DNA from: Bacteroidota bacterium
Lineage (GTDB): Bacteria; Bacteroidota; Bacteroidia; Bacteroidales; VadinHA17
NCBI GenBank assembly: GCA_015222065.1
Contig: JADFUQ010000227.1
Span: 1-5,226 of the forward strand
Reading direction: 5' to 3'
DNA: 5,226 bases
This document shows positions 1-4,698 of this stretch, piece after piece; the first letter of the stretch is position 1, and each line of letters starts with the position of its first letter. The notes below the pieces were generated by a model that did no database searches, was not told the origin of the DNA, and was given only the letters and a program-made list of their open reading frames with translations. Position numbers and translations under genes: made by a program.

Positions 1-306
1 GATGAAGTAATTAGTTTTATGGAAACGGATGTCCAATTACATAGGTTATTAATTGATAATTCCGGTAATGAATATTTAAAAAAAATGATTGATAAATATA
101 ATGATAAGTATGTTTTTTATAGGGTAGTTGACTTAAGTAGGATAGAAAGGGCAAAAGAATCTTATTTCGAACATTATAAAATATTTCAAGCCGTCAAAGA
201 AAAAAAAGAAGCACTCGCTGCTAAGTTGATGGCAGAGCATATTGAAAATGCTAAAAATATTATCCTTGATAATTTTAAAGAATATAATTATAGATATCAC
301 AAATAA
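1..306 (+). CDS. GntR-family transcriptional regulator, FCD domain, C-terminal fragment (5' end outside window)
   Basis: The frame is open from base 1 to a TAA at 304-306, giving the last 101 residues of a longer protein; the internal ATG at 19 is not a start. The fragment reads as the C-terminal all-helical FCD ligand-binding domain of the FadR/UxuR-type GntR regulators. Numbered from the first visible codon, D10 and H14 (D-x3-H), followed by LLIDNSGN, then H58 in the FEHYKIFQAV segment and H80 in MAEHIENAK, match the Asp/His/His/His set that binds a metal in many FCD domains and helps bind small organic acids. The N-terminal winged helix-turn-helix is missing from the window. Members of this family often repress adjacent sugar-acid genes and are released by a pathway intermediate. 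Its position upstream of the catabolic genes on the same strand makes it the likely local regulator, but that is inferred from context. Family call is firm; the ligand is unknown. Confidence 0.88.
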   Translation, partial: DEVISFMETDVQLHRLLIDNSGNEYLKKMIDKYNDKYVFYRVVDLSRIERAKESYFEHYKIFQAVKEKKEALAAKLMAEHIENAKNIILDNFKEYNYRYHK

Positions 307-343
307 GTGATAAAAGAACTTACTATTACTATTATAAGTGATA
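303..343. repeat. 10-bp direct repeat ATAAGTGATA, two copies 31 bp apart
   Basis: ATAAGTGATA occurs exactly at 303-312 and 334-343. The first copy overlaps the stop codon of the regulator gene. TAAGT at 304-308 also pairs with ACTTA at 318-322, and CTTAC at 319-323 pairs with GTAAG at 345-349, so alternative weak hairpins are possible. A spacing of 31 bp is close to three helical turns, which would suit paired protein sites, but the AT-rich background makes a chance repeat quite possible. Confidence 0.35.
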
Positions 344-536
344 CGTAAGGTAACTAAATCTCAATACAAATCGAAGAAGGAAGTTGTCGAAAAATACCAA
401 AAAACTAGAAGATTAGACTATAGATTATATAACAAAAGAAAAAAAATGATTAATTTAATATGATAATTAGAAGTTTTTGCTTCCTATGGAATTAAGATTG
501 ATATCATTTATTAATAAACAATCGGTGGTCAAAGTT

Positions 537-559
537 CTTTACGTTAAAGGTACTATAAA
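537..559 (+). promoter_or_regulatory. Candidate operator dyad and -10 box upstream of the dehydrogenase gene
   Basis: CTTTA-CGT-TAAAG at 537-549 is a perfect inverted repeat with 5-bp arms and a 3-bp centre. Five bases further lies TATAAA at 554-559, a plausible -10 element about 34 bases ahead of the TTG start. No good -35 is visible; TGGTCA at 526-531 is the nearest partial match and is too far from TATAAA. A dyad overlapping the -35/-10 spacer is where a repressor would act. The call rests only on position and symmetry. Confidence 0.25.
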
Positions 560-580
560 AACCAAAAGATTAATTAAAAT

Positions 581-584
581 GGAG
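581..584 (+). promoter_or_regulatory. Ribosome binding site GGAG supporting a TTG start at 593
   Basis: GGAG at 581-584 sits 8 bases ahead of the TTG at 593-595. The reading from this TTG gives the expected N-terminus MKALV..., typical of zinc-dependent medium-chain dehydrogenases, whose first strand begins within a few residues of the start. There is no upstream ATG that would serve better. Confidence 0.7.
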
Positions 585-592
585 ATGATATA

Positions 593-1630
593 TTGAAAGC
601 TTTAGTGAAAACCAAGAAAGGGAAAGGGTTTTTGGAAATCAAGGAGATGCGCGTTCCTGAAATCAATTATGATGAAGTCCTGATTAAAGTACATTATACC
701 GGCATTTGCGGGACCGATGTTCATATCTTTACGGGCCAGTTCCCTATCTATTACCCTCCTGTTATCTTAGGACATGAATTTTCCGGAGAAATTGTTAAAC
801 TCGGAGAAAAGGTCACTTCCTGGAAAACCGGTGATCGGGTAGTGGGTGAATGCCAGAGCCTAGTCTGTGGAAAATGCCGGTTTTGTCGGACCGGTCACCC
901 TGAAGCCTGTGCAGCCAAACGCTCCCCCGGTTGGGGCATAGACGGTAGTTTTGCCGATTATATTAAAATGCCCAGTTGGTTGTTACACAAGATACCCGAT
1001 AATGTATCTTACAGGGAAGCAGCATTAACCGAGCCGGCTGCCGTCTCTTCCCAGTCTTTATACTCTCGTGCAAAAGTAAGTACCGGCGATTTTGTCGTGG
1101 TCTTAGGAACAGGTCCCATCGGTATTATCATTGCCAAGATGGCCAAGATTGCGGGTGCTTCCCAGGTACTAATCACCGGTATCAATAAAGATGAAAAATA
1201 CCGATTGTTACTTGCCCAAAAATTAGGTATCGAGAACACCGTGAATGTCAGCAAAGTCAACCTAAAAGAGATGGTGGATGACCTGACCGATGGCATTGGA
1301 GCCGATCTGGTGGTTGAGGCCACCGGGGTTGAACCTGCCATCAATCAAGCCTTTGACATTGTGCGTAAATTGGGCAAGATAGCGGTCATCGGGGTTCCCG
1401 GACAAAGCAGACTAAATGTCAATTGGTCAGCCGGTTCCTTCAAAGCCTTGGATCTCTGTTTTAGTTTCAGCTCACAATACGAAGATTGGACAAGGGTCTT
1501 GAAGCTATTTGAAAATCACTCTCTTGATTTAACAGATTTGGTGACTCATGAGTTTGAACTTGCTGATTGGAAAATGGCTTTTGATAAAACAATTGATTGT
1601 CAGGGTGGAAAAATATTGTTTAAGATATAA
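593..1630 (+). CDS. Zinc-dependent medium-chain alcohol/polyol dehydrogenase (sorbitol/threonine dehydrogenase-like)
   Basis: The 345-residue product is a full-length soluble oxidoreductase of the MDR superfamily. The N-terminal GroES-like catalytic domain shows the catalytic zinc ligands C39 (CGTDVH), H61/E62 (GHEFSGE) and E147 (LTEPAA), and the structural zinc set C92, C95, C98 and C106 in the canonical C-x2-C-x2-C-x7-C spacing. The Rossmann domain begins near 165 with LGTGPIG (G172, G174, G177). At the end of the second nucleotide-binding strand, where NAD-dependent enzymes usually have Asp, there is G196, which suggests that NADP may be accepted. The family oxidises secondary alcohols of polyols, amino acids and sugar acids. 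Next to KDG kinase and KDPG aldolase, a sugar-acid or polyol substrate (for example an L-gulonate, L-galactonate or L-idonate type) is likely but not shown. The gene is clearly richer in GC than its neighbours until about 1500, then falls to background. The protein's C-terminus looks intact. Confidence 0.9.
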   Translation: MKALVKTKKGKGFLEIKEMRVPEINYDEVLIKVHYTGICGTDVHIFTGQFPIYYPPVILGHEFSGEIVKLGEKVTSWKTGDRVVGECQSLVCGKCRFCRTGHPEACAAKRSPGWGIDGSFADYIKMPSWLLHKIPDNVSYREAALTEPAAVSSQSLYSRAKVSTGDFVVVLGTGPIGIIIAKMAKIAGASQVLITGINKDEKYRLLLAQKLGIENTVNVSKVNLKEMVDDLTDGIGADLVVEATGVEPAINQAFDIVRKLGKIAVIGVPGQSRLNVNWSAGSFKALDLCFSFSSQYEDWTRVLKLFENHSLDLTDLVTHEFELADWKMAFDKTIDCQGGKILFKI

Positions 1631-1681
1631 GATTAATTTTAAAAATAATAGATAAGATGTTTAGTGAAATAGAAATGTAAA

Positions 1682-1716
1682 TATAATAATTTTTAACTTA
1701 GTATTTTCTGAAATAC
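1682..1716 (+). promoter_or_regulatory. Candidate -10 box and downstream dyad ahead of the KDPG aldolase gene
   Basis: TATAAT at 1682-1687 matches the -10 consensus exactly; the upstream -35 is poor (TTTAGT at 1660-1665 at 16-bp spacing). GTATTT-TCTG-AAATAC at 1701-1716 is a perfect 6-bp inverted repeat with a 4-base centre. It would lie just after the predicted transcription start and before the ribosome binding site AGGAG at 1724-1728. It could be a repressor site or a small RNA hairpin. TATAAT by chance is common in DNA this AT-rich, so the promoter remains tentative. Confidence 0.3.
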
Positions 1717-1737
1717 ACCAAAAAGGAGATCATTTTT

Positions 1738-2697
1738 ATGAATAACATTCTTGAGAAAATCGGTAAATTAGGAATTGTACCTGTAGTTAAAATTGAAAGA
1801 GCCAAAGATGCGTTTCACCTTGGTAAAGCACTTATTGATGGCGGACTTCCAATTGCTGAGATTACTTTTAGAACTTCTGCTGCAGAGGAGTCAATTAAAA
1901 TCCTAAGTAAAGAGTGCCCAGAGCTTTTGGTAGGAGCAGGAACGGTATTAACGGTTGATCAGGCGAAAAAGGCAGTTTCTGCCGGTGCAAAATTTATCGT
2001 TTCAGCGGGATTTAATCCCAAAGTAGTCGATTACTGCATAGAAAATCATGTTCCGGTTACCCCAGGTATCAATAGTCCGACTCAGGTGGAAATGGGCTTG
2101 GAGAAAGGGCTTAAAGTCGTTAAATTTTTTCCCGCTGAAGCATCAGGTGGATTATCAATGCTGAAGTCTATGTCTGCTCCCTATAATGATGTAAAATTTA
2201 TTCCTACTGGAGGAATTAATCAGAATAACCTATGCTCTTATCTGTCTAATAATAAAGTACTTGCTTGTGGTGGTAGTTGGATGGTAAAGGCTGACATCAT
2301 ATCTTCAGGTCGTTTTGATGAGATTACCAGACTTACCAAAGAAGCGATTTCTGCTATGCTGGGTTTCGAATTTGCTCATTTGGGCATTAATGAAAAAAAT
2401 AATGATCTGGCCCTTCATTCTGCCAATCTATTTTCACAAATATTTAATTTCCCGGTAAAAGAGGGAAACAGTTCTATTTTTGCTGCCTCAAGTTTTGAGG
2501 TGATGAAAAGCAAATATTTAGGAGAGCATGGTCATATTGCCATATCTACTAACGATATCGATAGAGCAATATTCTACTTGGAAATGAAGGGTATTTCAGT
2601 ACTCCCCGAAACCGCCAAAGAGAAAGATGGTCAACTGAAAGCCATTTATTTGGACCAGGAAATATCAGGATTTGCCATTCATCTTTTGCAAAAATAA
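1738..2697 (+). CDS. eda: KDPG/KHG aldolase with fused C-terminal VOC (glyoxalase-fold) domain
   Basis: Residues 1 to about 208 form a class I 2-keto-3-deoxy-6-phosphogluconate / 4-hydroxy-2-oxoglutarate aldolase, which splits KDPG into pyruvate and glyceraldehyde 3-phosphate in the cytoplasm. The key motifs are AEITFRT with E41 and R45, GAGTV at 66-70, TPGINSPT at 108-115, KFFPAE at 129-134 with Schiff-base lysine K129, and the phosphate-binding PTGGI at 156-160. At 319 residues the protein is about 105 longer than a plain Eda. The extra part, about 209-319, looks like one VOC/glyoxalase module: FAHLGIN with H214, SSFEVMKS with E254, GEHGHIAI with H266, and GFAIHLLQK with H315 are possible metal ligands. 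I recall this fusion from clostridial relatives; the role of the tail is not known to me. The ATG start is supported by AGGAG at 1724-1728. The gene lies 21 bases ahead of the KDG kinase ATG, so the two are almost certainly co-transcribed and act consecutively. Confidence 0.9.
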   Translation: MNNILEKIGKLGIVPVVKIERAKDAFHLGKALIDGGLPIAEITFRTSAAEESIKILSKECPELLVGAGTVLTVDQAKKAVSAGAKFIVSAGFNPKVVDYCIENHVPVTPGINSPTQVEMGLEKGLKVVKFFPAEASGGLSMLKSMSAPYNDVKFIPTGGINQNNLCSYLSNNKVLACGGSWMVKADIISSGRFDEITRLTKEAISAMLGFEFAHLGINEKNNDLALHSANLFSQIFNFPVKEGNSSIFAASSFEVMKSKYLGEHGHIAISTNDIDRAIFYLEMKGISVLPETAKEKDGQLKAIYLDQEISGFAIHLLQK

Positions 2698-2708
2698 TTA
2701 TTTAATTT

Positions 2709-2715
2709 GGAGGAG
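2709..2715 (+). promoter_or_regulatory. Ribosome binding site GGAGGAG that fixes the kinase start at ATG 2719
   Basis: GGAGGAG at 2709-2715 is the strongest Shine-Dalgarno site in the window. An in-frame TTG at 2707 would give four extra residues (MEEI), but that codon overlaps the binding site itself and so cannot be the real start. The ATG at 2719, with the core GGAGG 5 bases upstream, is preferred. Confidence 0.85.
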
Positions 2716-2718
2716 ATC

Positions 2719-3747
2719 ATGAAGAAATATATTACTTTTGGTGAGATTATGCTAAGGCTTAAAACACCGAATTGCGAGAAATTTTTTCAAAGCCCTCTTT
2801 TAGAGGCAACCTTTGGAGGAGGAGAAGCAAATGTAGCGGTTGGATTATCCCGACTTGGTTTAAATTCAGCCTATGTTTCTGTTATTCCTAATAATGCAAT
2901 CGGGGATGCCTGTATAGGAGAATTAAGAAAACATAATGTCGATACTTTACATATATTAAGAAAGGGAAATAGGTTAGGCATCTACTTTTTAGAAGTGGGG
3001 GCTAATCAGAGACCATCAAAGGTGGTTTATGATCGTTCTTATTCAGCTATAGCCCAAGCAAAACCCGGAGATATTAATTGGGATGAAATATTTAATGGGG
3101 CCGGTTGGTTTCATATCAGCGGAATCACCCCCGCTATTTCTCTTTTTGCCTCAGAGCTTTCCTTAGATGCAGTGAAAAAAGCAAGAGAAAAAGGTGTTAC
3201 TGTATCCTGCGATCTTAACTACAGAGAAAAGTTATGGAAGTATGGGAAATCTGCCTCTGAAGTAATGAGCGAGTTGGTTAAATATGCTGATATTATCATA
3301 GGGAATGAAGAGGATTGTCAAAAATCTCTTGGAATTAAAGTGAATATAGATGTAGAGTCAGGAGAACTTCAAACAGAAAAGTATGAAAAATTGACGGATA
3401 AAATTCTTAAGCTATATCCCAATATCAAAAAAATTGCCATTACCTTAAGAGAAAGCCATTCAGCCAACTATAATGGATGGTCAGCAGTATTGAATAATGG
3501 GAAAGAATTCCTTGTTTCAAGGAAATATGAAATTTATAATATTGTGGATAGAATAGGAGCTGGGGACGCCTTTTCTGCCGGTTTAATTTACGGTTTAAGC
3601 CAATTGGATAGCAATAGGGAATCTCTTGAATTTGCTGTTGCAGCGTCATGTCTTATGCATTCTATCCCAGGTGATTTACCTTTGATTTCAGTTGAGGATG
3701 TAAAAAATCTAGCAGGTGGCTCAGGGTCAGGAAGAGTACAAAGATAG
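2719..3747 (+). CDS. kdgK: 2-keto-3-deoxygluconate kinase (PfkB/ribokinase family)
   Basis: The 342-residue product is a full-length PfkB-type sugar kinase that would phosphorylate 2-keto-3-deoxygluconate with ATP to make KDPG, the substrate of the aldolase encoded just upstream. It opens with KYITFGEIMLRL, followed by the N-terminal PfkB signature GGGEANVAVGLSRLG starting at residue 33. CDLNYREKLW at 164-173 is characteristic of KDG kinases rather than ribokinases or fructokinases. The C-terminal signature DRIGAGDAFSAG starts at 277 and contains the anion-hole GAGD with the catalytic base D283. The protein ends in GSGSGRVQR, a tail I associate with firmicute KdgK proteins. The 21-base gap from the aldolase stop and the very strong ribosome binding site point to tight co-expression. 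Related 2-keto-3-deoxygalactonate kinase activity cannot be excluded from sequence alone. Confidence 0.9.
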   Translation: MKKYITFGEIMLRLKTPNCEKFFQSPLLEATFGGGEANVAVGLSRLGLNSAYVSVIPNNAIGDACIGELRKHNVDTLHILRKGNRLGIYFLEVGANQRPSKVVYDRSYSAIAQAKPGDINWDEIFNGAGWFHISGITPAISLFASELSLDAVKKAREKGVTVSCDLNYREKLWKYGKSASEVMSELVKYADIIIGNEEDCQKSLGIKVNIDVESGELQTEKYEKLTDKILKLYPNIKKIAITLRESHSANYNGWSAVLNNGKEFLVSRKYEIYNIVDRIGAGDAFSAGLIYGLSQLDSNRESLEFAVAASCLMHSIPGDLPLISVEDVKNLAGGSGSGRVQR

Positions 3748-3797
3748 ATACATAACTCAAATTGAAAATATGTAAAATTTTAATGATATATAGTATA

Positions 3798-3828
3798 TTG
3801 AAAAACATTTTTTAGATGTTATTATATT
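3798..3828 (+). promoter_or_regulatory. Candidate promoter with a dyad in the -35/-10 spacer, ahead of the HpcH/HpaI aldolase gene
   Basis: The 143-base gap after the kinase gene contains TTGAAA at 3798-3803 (5 of 6 to the -35 consensus). The next 17 bases, 3804-3820, are exactly AACAT-N7-ATGTT, an inverted repeat. ATTATA at 3821-3826 or TATATT at 3823-3828 follows as a possible -10. This is a classical place for a repressor site and could give the last two genes their own promoter. A second TTGAAA at 3762-3767 competes as a -35. No GC-rich terminator separates these genes from the kinase, so read-through is also likely. Confidence 0.3.
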
Positions 3829-3890
3829 AAAAAAGGTAAAAGTTCGTTAGTTAATAGGACAAAATAAAAATATGAGAAAGAGAGAAAATA

Positions 3891-4655
3891 TTGAAAACAA
3901 ATAATTTAAAAAAAGCTTTAAAAGACGGAAAAACTGTATTTGGACCTTTTTTAAAATTTACCGATCCAGCTGTTGTAGAAGTTATGGGATTTTCCGGTTT
4001 TGATTTTGTAATCATTGATGAAGAGCATGGACCCATATCTATACAGAGTGTTCAAAATATGATAAGAGCTGCAGAATCTGTAAATATAACACCGGTTATT
4101 AGAGTAAGCAGTAATGATGAAGCTTTAATCTTGAGAGCACTTGATATTGGTGCTCAAGGAATTGAAATTCCTCAGATCAATAAAAAGTCAGATGCAATAC
4201 AAGCTGTAAAATCTGTGAAGTATTCTCCTCAAGGTGAACGCGGAATGTGTAGATATGTTCGGGCATCAAATTATTCATCCATGAATAAATTTGAATATTT
4301 CAAATGTGCCAACAAAGAAACGATGATTATTGCTCATATAGAAGGTGTTGAAGGGGTTAAAAACCTTGATGAAATATTATCTGTTCACGGTATAGATGTT
4401 ATCTTTATTGGACCATATGATCTTTCGCAATCTTTAGGTGTTCCTGGAGAGGTTAACCATCCTTTAGTAAAGGAAAAGATGAAAGAAGTAGTTTTAAAGT
4501 GTAAGAAAAATAAAGTTGCTGTAGGAACTTTTGCAGATGATATAAAAACAGCCAAATCGTGGGTTTCATTAGGCGTTCAGTATATGGCTTTTTCGGTTGA
4601 TGTAGGCATTCTTTATGAAACAAGTAAAAATATTGTTGATCATTTAGTCAACTAG
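3891..4655 (+). CDS. HpcH/HpaI-family 2-keto-3-deoxy sugar-acid aldolase (class II, metal-dependent)
   Basis: The 254-residue product has the usual length and motifs of the HpcH/HpaI TIM-barrel aldolases, which cleave 2-keto-3-deoxy acids into pyruvate and an aldehyde (family members act on 4-hydroxy-2-ketoheptanedioate, 2-keto-3-deoxyglucarate and 2-keto-3-deoxy-L-rhamnonate). Residues equivalent to the HpaI active site are visible: H46 in IIDEEHGP, R71 in PVIRVSS, E151 in AHIEGVEG and D177 in IGPYDLSQSLG; E151 and D177 are the metal ligands. GAQGIEIPQI at 88-97 and YSPQGERGMCRYVRA at 111-125 are further family hallmarks. The start is a TTG supported by a weak purine tract (GAGAG, 3880-3884); an in-frame stop at 3873-3875 rules out longer forms, and the MKTNNLKKALKDGKTVFGPF beginning fits the family. 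The gene ends in tandem TAG TAA. In context it may cleave a non-phosphorylated intermediate such as KDG or a deoxy-sugar acid. The exact substrate is not determinable. Confidence 0.88.
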   Translation: MKTNNLKKALKDGKTVFGPFLKFTDPAVVEVMGFSGFDFVIIDEEHGPISIQSVQNMIRAAESVNITPVIRVSSNDEALILRALDIGAQGIEIPQINKKSDAIQAVKSVKYSPQGERGMCRYVRASNYSSMNKFEYFKCANKETMIIAHIEGVEGVKNLDEILSVHGIDVIFIGPYDLSQSLGVPGEVNHPLVKEKMKEVVLKCKKNKVAVGTFADDIKTAKSWVSLGVQYMAFSVDVGILYETSKNIVDHLVN

Positions 4656-4656
4656 T

Positions 4657-4680
4657 AATAATATTATAATTTATATTATT
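4657..4680. repeat. AT-only inverted repeat between the aldolase and hydroxyacid dehydrogenase genes
   Basis: AATAATAT at 4657-4664 and ATATTATT at 4673-4680 are perfect 8-bp inverted arms around an 8-base loop, filling most of the 43-base gap. An all-A/U stem is too weak for an intrinsic terminator and no T-run follows, so it more likely reflects base composition, or possibly a weak mRNA-processing or protein site. The ribosome binding site of the next gene begins 7 bases later. Confidence 0.4.
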
Positions 4681-4698
4681 CAGAAGAAGGGAGATAAT

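Larger units (their letters stand above)
307..592. other. AT-rich intergenic region between regulator and dehydrogenase
   Basis: These 286 bases hold no convincing gene. There is no GC-rich hairpin followed by a T-run, so I cannot mark a terminator for the regulator. Visible items are a 10-base direct repeat near the left end, a lysine-rich 41-codon frame beginning with GTG at 338 and ending at a TGA at 461-463 that lacks a ribosome binding site, a weak GAAG/CTTC hairpin at 470-483, and a candidate promoter/operator close to the dehydrogenase start. The length is generous for this compact cluster, so it probably carries the control region for the downstream genes. Confidence 0.6.

Noticed and set aside
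470..483. GAAG/CTTC hairpin with a T-rich loop as a terminator for the regulator gene
   Set aside because: The stem is only 4 bp, there is no T-run after it, and it lies more than 160 bases after the stop codon.
1009..1344. A 111-codon minus-strand open frame
   Set aside because: It lies wholly inside the zinc dehydrogenase gene, antisense to conserved motifs, and its translation is low-complexity Ser/Thr-rich with no recognisable family pattern.
1631..1737. Possible intrinsic terminator after the zinc dehydrogenase gene
   Set aside because: There is no GC-containing stem followed by a T-run; the only dyad (1701-1716) is AT-rich and sits directly before the next ribosome binding site.
2692..2703. 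Perfect palindrome AAATAATTATTT between the KDPG aldolase and kinase genes
   Set aside because: It is composed only of A and T, overlaps the stop codon, and the 21-base gap is too short for a separate promoter; it is expected by chance in this composition.
3440..3649. A 69-codon minus-strand open frame
   Set aside because: It is antisense to the kinase C-terminal half including the PfkB signature; no ribosome binding site or domain pattern is visible.
3872..3904. A 10-codon upstream frame (ATG 3872) overlapping the TTG start of the HpcH/HpaI aldolase, as a possible leader peptide
   Set aside because: It has only a poorly placed AGGA at 3855-3858, no regulatory codon run and no associated attenuator hairpin, so chance is more likely.
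3851..4036. A 61-codon minus-strand open frame with a hydrophobic end
   Set aside because: It is antisense to the start of the HpcH/HpaI aldolase; the hydrophobic stretch is the complement of AAA/GAA-rich sequence and not a credible membrane protein.
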